From Przewalskia tangutica (Eukaryota; Streptophyta; Magnoliopsida; Solanales; Solanaceae), in the NCBI GenBank assembly GCA_029844215.1, contig CM056724.1, positions 8,550,307 through 8,614,306 of the forward strand: DNA of 64,000 bases. Reading direction: 5' to 3'. The notes beneath the pieces were generated by a model. The model was not told the origin of the DNA. It was given only the letters and a program-made list of their open reading frames with translations, and did not search any database. A program made the position numbers and the translations under genes. Shown in pieces: positions 8,622 to 20,773 of the stretch. Position 1 is the first letter of the stretch. Every line of letters starts with the position of its first letter.

Positions 8622-11195
8622 AATGGATTCTAGATTCAGGTGCTACTAATCATATGATTAGTAATCAAGGACATTTATATAATAAACATTTGGTAGAGAA
8701 TGCAGGCAGAGTTCAATTACCTACAGGAGAAACTAAGATTACACATGTTGGAGAATGTGACTTAGGAGAAGGTGATGTACTTAAGAATGTCCTGTGTGTA
8801 CCAAATTTCAGATTTAATCTCATGTCCATTTCAAAGGTGACAAGAGAATTAAATTGCAGTGTATCATTCTTTCCCACTCATCGTGTATTTCAGGATCTCT
8901 CATCTGGGAAGGTGAGGGGGATTGGGAATGAGGAGGATGGTTTATATGTGCTGAAAATAGACATACAAAATAAAGAAGGATTGTTGAGCAAGTGCCTGAC
9001 AGCCATACAACCAGTGGATGCAAGTACTTGGCACCAAAGGCTATGTCATGTTCCCATTGCTGTTATGAAGAGGATTCCAATGTTTTCTGATTCATCTTTT
9101 ACTTTTAGTAACTGTGAAGTATGCCATATGGCTAGACAATGTAGAAAACCATTCCCTGTGAGTTCAAGTAGAGCTTCAGGACCTTTTCAAATGTTACACA
9201 TAGATGTATGGGGGCCATATAAAGTTGATACGTATAATGGAATGAGATACTTTCTGACTATTGTTGATGACTTTTCTAGATGGACTTGGATTTTCTTAAT
9301 GAGGCTTAAGACAGATGTGAGCACACTGCTTAGGCATTTCTTCACTGAAATACATACTCAGTTTGATGTGAAAATAAAGAAGATAAGATCAGACAATGGT
9401 ACTGAATTCTTTAACCAACAATGTAAAAATCTGTTCCAACAACATGGTGTGATACATGAGAGTTCCTGCCCTTATACACCTCAACAAAATGGGGTGGTAG
9501 AAAGAAAACATAGACACATGTTAGAAACTGTCAGGGCCATTAAAATTCAGGGAAACATACCAGATGTGTTTTGGGGTTACTGTGTGGAAGTAGCAGCATA
9601 CATCCTAAATAGAATCCCATGTACTACCTTAGGGAATAAGTCACCTTATGAGTTACTGTATAAAAAATGCCCTTCACTCTCACATTTGAGGGTAGTAGGT
9701 TGTTTATGTTTTGCTACTACCTTGCCCAGACAGGACAAGTTCAGTCCTAGGGCTACAAGATCCGTGTTTCTGGAATATGGGAGTACACAAAAGGGTTACA
9801 AACTTTATGATATGGATAAACAACTAATATTCATGTGCAGGGATGTTGTTTTCATGGAAACAATCTTTCCATTCAGAGACATTGCAAATGACATGGATAT
9901 TTCTATTCAAACACATGATCATTTTTGTTATGATGATCTGGTTTTCTATCAGCCAATAAGATTTCCCCAGCACAGTTCTATTACTGATACAGTGACAGCT
10001 GATACACAACTTGATGATGTTGGACATGATGATACACCAGTAGGCCAAGTCACTCAAATGAATAATTACAATGCTAGAAAATCTACCAGAACTGGTAGAC
10101 CTCCCATCTGGCATAAGGACTATGTAACTCAGCAAGGATCCACCAGTTGTCTTTACTCAATATCAGATGACATGGATTATGGAAGAGTGTCACCTACATA
10201 TCAGATATTTATTGCTCAGACATCTGCAGATATTGAACCACACAACTATGCAGAAGCAGTCAAGGACAAAAGATGGGTTGATGCAATGAAGGCAGAAATA
10301 CAAGCACTTTTAAAACTTGGGAACTTGTGGAGCTTCCAGAAGGTAAGAAGGCCATTGGTTGTAAGTGGGTTTATAAGATCAAATATAAAGCCACGGGAGA
10401 AGTTGAGAGATACAAGGCAAGGCTGGTTGCAAAAGGCTATAATCAAAAGGAAGGTTTAGATTATCATGAAATTTTTTCTCCGGTGGTAAGGATGACTACT
10501 GTGAGGTCTGTAGTTGCTGTTGCAGCTGCCAAGAAATGGATCATTTATCAAATGGATGTCTACAATGCTTTCCTTCAAGGAGATTTATATGAAGAGGTTT
10601 TCATGAAGCTACCAGATGGCTTCCATAGCAATAAAGGCCAGAACAAGGTATGCAGGCTAATCAAGTCCCTATATGGCCTAAAACAAGCATCTAGGCAATG
10701 AAATATTAAGTTGACATCAGCTCTGATTCATTCTGGATTTCATCGAAGTCAGTTGGACAATTCTCTGTTTACCAAACAGCAAGGTGACAAGCTAGTGGTG
10801 GTTCTAGTCTATGTTGATGATCTGCTGATTACTGGGAATGATCAGGTACTTATCCAATCTACCAAGCAAGCTTTACAGAATGCCTTCAAGATTAAAGATT
10901 TGGGGGAACTAAAATACTTTCTGGGCATAGAGTTTGCGAGGAGCTCCCAAGGTATTGTCATGAATCAAAGGAAGTATGCCTTGGAACTTATCTCTGCTTT
11001 AGGCTTGTCAGGTGCCAAGCCTGTAACTTCCCCTATGGAGTTAAATCAGAAACTTACAACAGTTGACCTTGATAATTTGCTTACTGCTCAACAAATGTCA
11101 CAGAACAAAGCAACTCACCACGATTCACGCATCATTTGCTCCTCGATCCAAGCTTGTATAGGAGACTCATCGCGCATCATATATCTAACCAATCT
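8447..11195 (+). pseudogene. Copia pol: protease, integrase, first part of reverse transcriptase
   Basis: The frame open to 10459 contains an aspartic protease (WILDSGATNHM near 8625), the gag-pre-integrase HHCC zinc region (WHQRLCH.. ..CEVC near 9030-9130) and an integrase core with the catalytic triad D (HIDVWG, near 9203), D (SDNGTEF, near 9392) and E (VVERKHR, near 9500). Near 10330 the frame shifts by one: RT continues as GCKWVYKIKYK, RLVAKGYNQKEGLDY and YQMDVYNAFLQGDL. A TGA near 10699 replaces the expected Trp codon after LKQAS. It resumes to the YVDDLLITGND catalytic box near 10810. Coding breaks at 11195 after YLTN, where LARD-A is inserted. At least two frameshifts and one stop make it non-functional. 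Confidence 0.9.
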
Positions 11196-11746
11196 TGACA
11201 CCCAATTTTGACCTCCCGTCTGCCATTAACCATAAAATTAGACTAATTTTGTAAAATAATTTTTATGATTTTTATAATAAAATGCAGCGATAAAACATAA
11301 ATACACGCATAAATAAATAATTTAATAATGGCATCGTCTTACGTAGAGTTTTAAACACTTAGAGTCCCGCTACCGCATTAACTAATTGTAAGCTCGCCGT
11401 AATTCTTAATCATTAATAAATACATAAAATAATTAATTTAGCAATGACGTCACGTCAAGTAGCATAGTTGCATTTATTAATACGCAAGAGAATGTCATAA
11501 TCATTTGTAATTTAAAATCAATTTTTTATTTAATAGCGTCGCATTTATAAGGCTTTAAACAATTCTTAAATATCGTACTTGCATTCAGCATTTAAGTAAT
11601 TTAATATAAACTCAATGCAATTTTAATTTAACTTCGCAATAATGCATAATAATAAGTTTTTAAATAATAGCGCCGCATTTTAACATATTAAACACTAATT
11701 AAATAACACGCCCGCATTTATTATGACAATTAGACTAATTTAGCAC

Positions 11747-11808
11747 CTAAATAATTAGACTAATTTAGCACCTAAATAATTAGACTAATTTAGCACCTAA
11801 ATAATTTA
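11747..11808 (+). repeat. Short tandem repeat in LARD-A LTR
   Basis: The unit 'attagactaatttagcacctaaata' (about 26 bp) occurs in three tandem copies in the 5' LTR, while the 3' LTR has two copies (about 38404-38451). It is a small copy-number difference between the LTRs. Confidence 0.7.
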
Positions 11809-12143
11809 ACTAAATTAAATAATCTAATCCTAATTAATTAAGCACCTAAAATTAAATTAACTAAAGCCTAAAACTAATACTAATAATACACTTAATTTAA
11901 CTACCCAGCCCAAAACCTTTTCCCTTGTTTCAGCCCGCGACCCGCAGGCCCAATACCCGCAGGCCCTATTTCCCTTGTTACTCCCTCAGCTTTCTTCAGC
12001 CCATTCTTTTACCTTATCATCGTCTCCTCACAGAACCGAAAAGAAACGCAGACCACTAAACCTAAAATGCAGCCGTCTTCGTCGCCGAGATTCTCGCCTG
12101 AGAATCCGGCGACCTCTCCCTTACCTTCCTTACTCATGCACAT

Positions 12144-13520
12144 TGATGCGCGATTAGATGCACACACTTTTAAACGCAAGTGCACGTTATCGTATCAAGT
12201 AGTATAGTCTTAGATAAGACCGAATATCGTCCTCTGGGATTAGGGTTCAAGTACCAATTGTCTATTTTCTAGTATCTATTTGGTGAATTAATGAGTGATT
12301 GGTTGTTTATGACTAAGAATTATAAAAGCTAATTAATTATAAAGATTTAATTCAGATGTGATGAGAATAGGGCTTCTATGTATCCTTACTATCCGCTTAT
12401 GTTACTTACTAATGCATTACTTATGGTGTTCTTTTGGAGAAAGCGGGTTCTGAAATCGCTTTATACTCCCGTTAGGTTATATAAACACTCAACCCCGATT
12501 GTTCCTTACCTAACTTTCACGATAAGGGTAACTCTATGGGAGGATTAAGCACAAAACCTAGTTGACCGTCACGCACAACGCAAAATTGTAGGGTTGTTAA
12601 GCCTCTCATCAACGCTTACAAATCTAATTGAGGTATTTTCATCCCCAATTCAAGACCGCCTACCCAACTTACAAAGATATTCACAATCCTCCTTTCAGAA
12701 TCTGATTAGAAATCATATAGTGATAACTAGTTGTCAATTAGCTACCAAGAATTCAACTCAATTATTGGATAGATCTCTCAATAAGAATAATAACCATAGG
12801 CATGCATTACTTTATAACATAAGGTTCAAGAATTCAACATAGAAAGCCTTATAAGAGAATTAGTTCCTAGCCATGAATATGACAAGAACTAATTCAAAGT
12901 TCATCATGCAAAACCGAATTAAAGAAAAGAAAAAGAAAAGAAATTACTAATGTTTGGGTCTCCAATCTCCTAGGCAAGAAAACCTTGTGTTTGGCAAGAA
13001 AGGAACCCTTGAAAACCGCCAGGGTTCTCCTTTTATAGGTTTAAAACGTCTCCTTCTTTTCCTTCCAGTTGGCCCAAAAATCCGTCAAAGACCTAATTTT
13101 TCGCGTCGGCGCCATGCCTGTCGGCGCCATGCGCCTAAAGTTCTGATACTGGTGTTTTGGCGCCGGCCCGATATTCGCTGCGAGCCATGGCCTGCAACTC
13201 CGTGGCTTCGGATGTTTAGCGCGCCAGCGCTATTTCGTCTCGAGCGCGTGCTGAATCTTCTGCGCCTTCTCGAATAATAGCGCCAAGCGCTTCGATCGGC
13301 AGGAGGCCGCGGGCAGTCTGATTTCACTCGTTTGCCACTTTCTCCGCTTTTGCCTCTGATTCCTCTTTTTCCCTTTTCGCTCCTTTTCCGCCATTTGGCC
13401 ACTTTAGCCACTTTGACTCAAAAGAAAGAAAATCTATCCTAATACGACACTTTGTATGTACAAAACGGGACAAAAGACTAACTAGATCGACTCAAAGGTG
13501 TATATAAAATACACCGATCA
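12144..13520 (-). repeat. 3' LTR of the Tat-type element
   Basis: It aligns with 19194-20582 end to end. Differences concentrate in the GC-rich stretch at 13100-13330, where the two copies disagree by many small indels. The end toward 13520 has the inverted motif ggtgtatataaaatacacc. Confidence 0.88.
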
Positions 13521-13555
13521 AATACCCCTAACTTAACCTTTGCTCGCCTCGAGCA
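13521..13555 (-). other. Polypurine tract region of the Tat-type element
   Basis: Minus strand reading toward the 3' LTR: tgctcgaggcgagcaaaggt followed by taagttaggggtatt and the LTR. This 'CTCGAGG-GAGCAAAGG-AAGTT-GGGGGTA' context is the characteristic 3' end of plant Tat/Athila elements. Confidence 0.75.
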
Positions 13556-15217
13556 AAGATAGAAAGAAATACAATAAAATGACGGACTCGATAAATAAGA
13601 AAATCAACAAAGAAAATAAACAGACTCGCCATTGATCACTTTTCTTTGCATGAATGTTAACTAGAAAAACATGAAGGTTAGCGAATAATACGCAGAACAT
13701 ATAGCATGGAATTTCAACACATCGAGCTAGATATTTCGCAAACTCATACTTATCATGCTTAAATGGAAGTCGTGTACTCAGTATGCATATAAATTCAAAA
13801 ATTCCTATGGCATGCTTACTTGCTATTCTCCACTAATTCGGATATACATAGAAGAGATCTTCAGGACTTTGGGGGTTGTAATGTAGGCTTAGGTAGGGGT
13901 TGGTAAAGATAGGGATTTAGGCTCATTTTTCTGCACTAAGCTCTTTGGCTTTTCAATTTTTCCCTTTTCTTTTGATTCTTTCCTTCACTTCAATTCTATC
14001 ATTCCTCTTTTGTTTTGGGATAGTGAAGTGTATTATACAAATAGGCACCCAAACTTAGGCTTTTGCCTCTTTCTTATTACTTTTCCATTAGGGTGCCTCA
14101 AACTTGTTCACTCTTTTTGTTTCTTCTTTTAACACAATGTACTCCACTATTTCATATTTTCACTTATGGCACAATTTTGTGGGAATATGGGGTGTCAGAA
14201 GAAGTTTCAAATTTAGGCTCAATGGGGCTAACTAGTGATATTTTTAAAGTACGGATAGAAAAGAATGGTAAGAATTGGCTATCAAAGAAATGCCCGAGTC
14301 ATCTCCCTAACATGCATATCCTAACTATTTCGCCTCAAATAGCAAGTCGTAACACATAAGCATTTATCATTTAGCATACATAACTCAAGCAAGAGACTCC
14401 AAATATAGATTTCATGAGTTTTTGGCATCTCTAACCTAAGTGTTTAGATAGTCGCTTCCATTCCTTTACATTATTCCACCTTACTTCACTAGGTGTTTCT
14501 AGCAACTACAAAGATACATGATCTTTGTGCAATTATGACTCAAAAAGAAAAATTTTGGTGACTCAAAATAAACATGAAACAAATAAAAAGACTTAAATAA
14601 AACATAACATGACACACAAATAAAACTAAAACACAAAAACACACCCCAAACTTAAATCACACATTGCCCCCGATGTGTAGACTCACAAGAAAAGAAAACG
14701 ACACTTACAAACTTTGGCTAAAATGGTGGTGGTGGCGGTGGATAATCGTCGACCGTTGGTTGAACAAGGCACTCACTCGTCGATTTGTTGCCTTGTTTCT
14801 TCGTCCTTGTACTCTGTTTGCAAGGTCTGCATCATCTCCTTCTGGTGTTGGTACAATTGCCCTATTGTGGGCTCTGAAGGTTCTGCTCTTGTGGTTGGCC
14901 GGTGGCCGGGTCTCGCCTCATATGAGCCCCTATTTCGTGCTCATCTTCATCCATGGTTGCCTCTGCCTTGTTGTTCTTCCGCTGCGGGTTGTACTCTTCG
15001 TCTGGTCACGGGGCTAGAGTGCGGAAAAGAGTGCACTATCCCAGACACCGGCAGCTGGTTTCTTTCATGAGTATCGTGGGTAGTTGTGGATCGCACTCAC
15101 GTGGCATAGGCGGTAATAAGTGGTAGTGTCCCAATCCACTGTTGTCACCAACTCTGATTTCTTGATGCTCGCACTATCTCTTTTCCCATCAATTATCACC
15201 CCTCATAATTCCATAAA
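13556..15217 (-). other. Non-coding 3' region of the Tat-type element
   Basis: No protein family recognised on either strand. It includes a pyrimidine-rich stretch (13940-14120) and AT-rich sequence. The open frames here on the plus strand are short and lack family motifs. Confidence 0.5.
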
Positions 15218-15857
15218 TCAACTTAATCCGTCTTCGCACTCGTGAAGTGCGTAGATGGAATCACGCGCGGCGAAATACAACAAGCCTTGGTGCGCTTTGT
15301 TAATCGCACCGCCGGTTTCTAGATCCATTCCTTCCGATCTCAAAAGCGGCCCGGGGTAGCTCATCGTTCGCAATATTATTCCATCAATGTTGTTCACGCT
15401 CGCCGACCGTGTTCTAAAATGGTTCCAATCGCTACTTTCTTCAACATCAACTGTTTTTAGCGTTGTATTTATTATTCGATCGCAGCATATAATTTCCGCA
15501 CAAAGCACCCCTTCTGTCTTCTCCGGAAAGTTTGCATAAAATTCCCGCACCATTGTTGTATTCACTGGTGTTATCTTCTCCGGATTGACAAATCTCTTCC
15601 ACCCCCTTAGCTCAATCATCGCCCGGATGGGCTCATAAACGTCTTCATCCCCATAGGATCCCCTTTGGTAATCCATTCCCTTTCGAATTACGTCTAGTAT
15701 CAAGTCTTTTGTATCTTTGGTAGGCACAGTAACTCACGAACCTATTTTCATCGTATTGGGGTGTTGGGGTGGATGTGGAGCCTCTTCTCTTCCTGGTGGC
15801 CATGGTTAAAACAGTTTCTGGAGCTTTTAACTTAGTGGCACAACGTCTCCTACACAC
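15218..15857 (-). pseudogene. Extra ORF of Tat-type element (plant transposon protein family)
   Basis: A 169-codon frame ends at 15218 and joins, after a frameshift near 15725, to an upstream frame beginning near 15857 with YDENRFVS. The text around RGWKRFVNPEKITPVNTTMV and REFYANFPEKTEGV matches the widespread plant transposon-encoded protein recognised by 'RGW..F..P......VREFYAN'. In Tat and Athila elements such additional ORFs lie upstream of gag or between pol and the 3' LTR. Here it is in sense orientation on the 3' side of the Gag and protease remnants. Its biochemical role is not known. Confidence 0.7.
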
Positions 15858-16880
15858 TCAACAACTAGCAGCGAAAAACAACACCCCCAAACTTCAATCT
15901 TTCTACTCAATACCCACAACCTTCTTTTCTACTCCTTTCTCCAACTTCACAATCACTTTTCAGCCTCAGAACTACTCCAACTACAATACTTCTCCAAACT
16001 ACTACCTCCTATGACTTTTAGTAAAAGGATTCAAGAACAAGGATAGGGATTACCTTTTGATGAGAAGACTGCTTGTTCTTGTTTCAATTGGTGGGTTGAG
16101 GCTATGGAATGGAGCTTTGTTGTTTGAGATAGTTGGGGTTTTGGGAATTTAAGAGTTTAGGTTGTGGTTGGGTTGGATTTGTGGAGGATTTGTGGGAGTT
16201 TCAAATTTCGTGGTTTTTGGAGAGGAAGGTTAGTTTTTAAGTTGGAATTGGGAAAGATCTCGATTTTGGGCGTTTTAAGTTCGATTTTTCCGCTGCCCGC
16301 TTCCCAGCCGCGGCGCCTAACTCGCCAACTTTCTCGAATTCCACCGCGCCTTTCTCCCGAGCCGCGGCTTAAACTTCCGAACCGTTCTCACTTTGGCTGC
16401 CGCTTCTCCCGGCGCCACGCTACCGCTTCTCTGAAATCCTTGCTTTTCTTGCTTTATTTCGTCCCCGGTTTAATTTCTTGTACTGCCAATCACAAAACAA
16501 CAAGATCCAATACCGTGAGATCGTTCTTAGACAAACTAAAATAAAATAACGCGTAAATTAAAATAACATAATAAAAAAACGCTGGTTGCCTCCCAACAAG
16601 CTATCTTTAACGCTTTTAGCGGACGCAAGTTCCTTAGACTTACTAGCCCGGGTGGATTAAGTCCCCAACTAATCCATTTCGCCACATTTGGCGTTTCCTT
16701 TTCTCCTTTTCTTTTTAGCATTATCGGTAGTAGGAGTTCCTAACAATTACCTCATTTAGTGTCGTCTCGGAAACCATGCTTGCTTTCTTGGGCTCATCAT
16801 TCTTTGGTTGCATTGCAATGGCTCGCATGGGGTTTGGTGGTGTTGATTGCAAAACACCCACTTACGCTTCTTGGCTCAAC
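15858..16880 (-). other. Tat-type element interior with no recognised domain
   Basis: This is where pol would be expected. No RT (YxDD), RNase H or integrase motif was seen in any frame on the minus strand. The sequence is mixed GC with short open frames only. Confidence 0.5.
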
Positions 16881-17700
16881 GACGTGTTTAAAGACTTTAA
16901 ACACCATCTCTTCGTTCTCCACTCTTAGCGTTAGCTCTCTCTTTCAACGTCAATCAAGGCTCTACCGCTAGGAATGGCCTCCCAATATGATCGGGATTTG
17001 CATCTTCTTCCATATCCGAATGAGGAAGTCCGCAGAAAGAAAAATTTTCCTACGCTTCACAATCACATCCTCGATCTTCCTCGTGGATGAACCACCATCT
17101 GTCGGCTAGTTGCGGACTCACGGTGGTGGGTTTGCTTCTCCTAACTCCAATCTTTTGAAAACCGACAGGGCATCAAATTTATACTCGCCTCAGATCACAC
17201 AAGAGCTCTGTTGCAAGTCACCACCGCTGTGCATGGTAGTGTAAAGCTTCCAGTCCTTTAGCTTTGGTGGCAATTTCTTTTGTAAGATAGCACTACACTC
17301 TTCATTAGTGCTACTATCTCATATTCGCCGCTTTCTCTTTTTCCCCAAGATTTCTTTCATGAACTTCAAGTAAGATGGCATCTGCTCCAAAGCCTCTATA
17401 AACGGTATGTTGATGTGCAACTTCCCGAATACCTCAAGAATTTGGAAAATTGTTTATCGACCGCCTTCCTTTGTAATCTGGAAAGGAATCTTTTCGTATA
17501 CTCCTTCTCCGAGTTTTCTATCATCGGGCTAGGTTCATACCTTATCTTTTCTAACTCGCTTCCTCTCAACTATTGGTGGTAATTTGTTGCTCAATTGTTT
17601 TCCACTTCTCAACCGCATCGCCTTACATTGCTCCTCTGATTTACCTCGGTATTGCTTGGCAATGTCCCCGCTGATGTTTGCTGCTTTGCTATTTGCCCTA
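16880..17700 (-). pseudogene. Retropepsin-like protease remnant of the Tat-type element
   Basis: Minus-strand sequence near 16995-16930 reads IILG-(R)P-F-then RALID-VER across frameshifts. This corresponds to the conserved ILGRPFLATGRALIDVE stretch downstream of the active site in Tat/Athila Gag-Pro proteins. The DxGA active-site stretch was not cleanly legible. The remnant is decayed, with several indels. Confidence 0.55.
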
Positions 17701-17736
17701 CTGTGTTTCCAAGTTTACGAGCGAGGATCTGGGTCG

Positions 17737-19077
17737 TTATAAAGCTGCGTGCAGGCGCTGCGAGTCTTTGCCATGGCCGCTAAGCTCATCCGTTTTCTTG
17801 CGACAGTGCGCTGAGGCCGGTGGGGCTTGAGTGAAGAAGCTGATTCTGCATCTTGGTTGCATCGCCCCTATACCGTCTGCTGCCTCGATATTGGTTTCTT
17901 GGCCCGATCGATTTTGCCGCCCCGATCTCCTCTCCATGGAAGTTTGGGTGATTCCTCCACCTCGATTATAAGTGTTTGAGTAGGGGTTGTTCGTTGCCTC
18001 GTAGTTACCTCCGCTGACACTCTGCCGCTTCCATTGGGATGTTGTTGGTATCCGTGAAGGACACCTATCAAATGTATGTGGGCGCCACATATCTCACGCT
18101 TTTTCGGTTGCACGGATTCATCGACACACGATATGTTCTTTGCAATTGTTTCGCTAGAAGAGCCACATGCGTTCAAAGCGGCAATAGCATCTACTTCATG
18201 GACCCCACGCTTCTTCTCCCAGTGGTTGCCTCTCTTCGGACATGGTTGTTAGTGGCCATATCTTCTAATAACTCGTGGCGTCGGGTCGCTTTCCTCATGA
18301 ATGCCCACTGCGCACGCGTCTATGATGGTTACGGTTGTCTTGCTCGGCCGTTGTAGAAAATATGAACCAAGTTCCACAACTCAACGCAATGGTGTGGACA
18401 CTTCCTCTGTAGATCCTTGAATCTCTCCCATGCTTCATATAAGGACTCTCCATCGACTGATAGAAGTTGTTCAACTCCTCTTAATTTTCTTTGCTTTCTG
18501 GTGGAAAGAACTTGGCTAGGAATTTCGTGCCCTGTGCCATGTAAATATCGAATCACGGGCAGGAATTCAACCATACTTTTGCTCTATCCCTGGTGAGAAG
18601 GGAAAGAGCCTCAACTGACGGCATCATCGCAACGTTATATCCCGAAAGTGGCACATAGCTCCAAGAAATTTGCTATGTGCATACGTGGATCCTCCATGGC
18701 AATCCTCCGACTGTGTCACATTGCACCATGCTCGAATCGGTTTTATTTCAAATTGTTGGCTCTATTGTAGTGAGCCTAATGCAAATCATGCTCCATTCAC
18801 TCTTGGTAGCACATAATCTCCTGCACTTCTTCTCGCCGGATTCAACCCGCCCTCCATATCTATTGGCACTTGAGATCTCCAGGTTAAGTTGATTTTCACC
18901 TAACCCTTCTCTCATCCTGTTATTGTTGGGAGCACCGCCCATTTCTAACAACGTTGCAATTCCGATTCTTTCGCTTCGTTTGCGTGCTTTCTCAATTTCC
19001 GGATTGAAGGGAACAAGAGTGTCGACTCCTCTTCTCCTTCGCATAAACCGATATCCGAGAAAGATCAAAACAAACAA
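17737..19077 (-). pseudogene. Gag of the Tat-type element, frameshifted
   Basis: The N-terminus lies near 19077-19030 (RRRRGVDTLVPFNPEIEKAR). The nucleocapsid-like core near 18480-18370 reads GESLYEAWERFKDLQRKCPHH followed by IFYNG, a signature of plant Athila/Tat Gag. The distal part near 17990-17930 has NNPYSNTYN and a degraded W-rich tail. Frame changes are needed around 18750, 18550, 18330 and 18100. The family call is firm; the protein cannot be made as written. Confidence 0.8.
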
Positions 19078-19173
19078 AGAATCACGGCACGATTTTCGTA
19101 GAAACTAAAATAAATAAAAAAATGAAAATTAAATCCAAATTAGAAAAATAGATAATTTGATATTGAACTATTG

Positions 19174-19188
19174 CCTAATCCGGCGCCA
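19174..19188 (-). other. Primer-binding site of the Tat-type element
   Basis: Reading away from the right-hand LTR on the minus strand: LTR end ...gcatca, spacer agttt, then tggcgccggattagg. TGGCGCC after AGTTTT is the usual Athila/Tat PBS start. It fixes the element's orientation. Confidence 0.8.
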
Positions 19189-19193
19189 AAACT

Positions 19194-20582
19194 TGATGCG
19201 CGTTTAGATGCAATACACTTTTAAACGCAAGTGCACGTTATCGTATCAAGTAGTATAGTCTTAGATAAGACCGAATATCGCCCTCGGGATTAGGGTTCAA
19301 GTACCAATTGTCATTTTCTAGTATCTATTTGGTGAATTAATGAGTGATTGGTTGTTTATGACTAAGAATTATAAAAGCTAATTAATTATAAAGATTTAAT
19401 TCGGATGTGATGAGAATAGGGCTTCATGTATCCTTACTATCCGCCATGTTACTTACTAATGCATTACTTATGGTGTTCTTCTTTGGAGAAAGCGGGTTTC
19501 TAAATCGCTTTATACTCCGTTAGGTTATATAAACACTCAACCCAGATTGTTCCTTACCTAACTTTCACGATAAGGGTAACTCTATAGGAGGATTAAGCAC
19601 AAAACCTAGTTGGATCGTCACGCACAATGCAAAATTAGGGTTGTTAAGCCTCTCATCAACGCTTACAAATCTAATTGAGGTATTTTCATCCCCAATTCAA
19701 GACCGTCTACCCAACTTACAAAGATATTCACAATCCTCCTTTTCGTAACTGATTAGAAATCATATAGTGATAACTAGTTGTCAATTAGCTACCAAGAATT
19801 CAACTCAATTATTGGATAGATCTCTCAATAAGAATAATAACCATAAGCATGCATTACTTTATAACATAAGGTTCAAGAATTCAACATAGAAAGCCTTATA
19901 AGAGAATTAGTTCCTAGCCATGAATATGACAAGAACTAATTCAAAGTTCATCATGCAAAACCGAATTAAAGAAAAGAAAAAGAAAAGAAATTACTAATGT
20001 TTGGGTCTCCAATCTCCTAGGCAAGAAAACCTTGTGTTTGGCAAGAAAGGAACCCTTGAAAACCGCAGTGGTTCTCCTTTTATAGGTTTAAAACGTCTCC
20101 TTCTTTTCCTTCCGTTCGCCCAAAAATCCGTCAAAAGACCTAATTTTTCGCGTCGGCGCGCGGCCATGCTGTCGGCCATGCGGCCTAAAGTTCGCAATAC
20201 TTGGTGTTTTGGCGCGGCCCGATATCTGGCTGCGAGGGCGCGGCCACTGCAACTCTGTGGCTTCTCGGATGTTTAGCGCGCGGCCCATTCTACAGTCTCG
20301 GTAGCCGCGCGGATCTTCTGCAGCTTCTGAATAATAGCGCGCGTACCGCTTCGATCGGCGAGGCGCCCATGCAGTCCGATTTCACCTCGTTTGCCACTTT
20401 CTCGTTTCGCTCTAGTACTCTCTCTTTTTCCCCCTTTTCGCTCCTTTTCCGCCATTTGGCCACTTTAGCCACTTTGACTCAAAAGAAAGAAAATCTATCC
20501 TAATACGACACTTTGTATGTACAAAACGGGACAAAAGACTAACTAGACTGACTCAAAAGGTGTATATAAAATACACCGATCA
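19194..20582 (-). repeat. 5' LTR of the Tat-type element
   Basis: 1389 bp, paired with 12144-13520. It is immediately followed by the cacat target duplication at 20583. Confidence 0.88.
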
Positions 20583-20764
20583 CACATCCAGCCAGATCTT
20601 CCTATCAAATCCTTCAAATCATTTACATGATCGAATCATTTGAAAACCAGCAAGTATCCTTCAAATCTCTCAACGATTCCTTACCATAACCTGCACAAAA
20701 TCGCACTAAAATCTTTTCGAAATCTCAGCCCTAAAAGCTTACCATTATTGGAACTCAATGGGGG

Positions 20765-20773
20765 CTATATAAG
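20765..20773 (+). promoter_or_regulatory. TATA box in LARD-A 5' LTR
   Basis: ctatataag in a GGGGCTATATAAGAGCATGC context, repeated at 38949-38957 in the 3' LTR. It is the best core promoter candidate in an otherwise AT-rich LTR. Confidence 0.5.

Larger units (their letters stand above)
12144..20582 (-). mobile_element. Non-autonomous Tat/Athila-type Ty3-gypsy element nested in LARD-A LTR
   Basis: The LTRs are 12144-13520 and 19194-20582, both beginning tgatgcgcg and ending acaccgatca on the plus strand. The target duplication cacat lies on both sides (12139-12143, 20583-20587). The orientation is minus: the PBS lies beside the right LTR and the polypurine tract beside the left LTR. Internally there is a decayed Gag, a protease remnant and one extra ORF. 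No reverse transcriptase, RNase H or integrase motif could be found in 13521-19193, and the interior is only 5.7 kb, so it appears non-autonomous. Confidence 0.88.

Noticed and set aside
14664..15070. Two overlapping plus-strand frames of about 118 codons
   Set aside because: They are antisense to the Tat-type element in its non-coding 3' region, with no motif and no partner in other copies.
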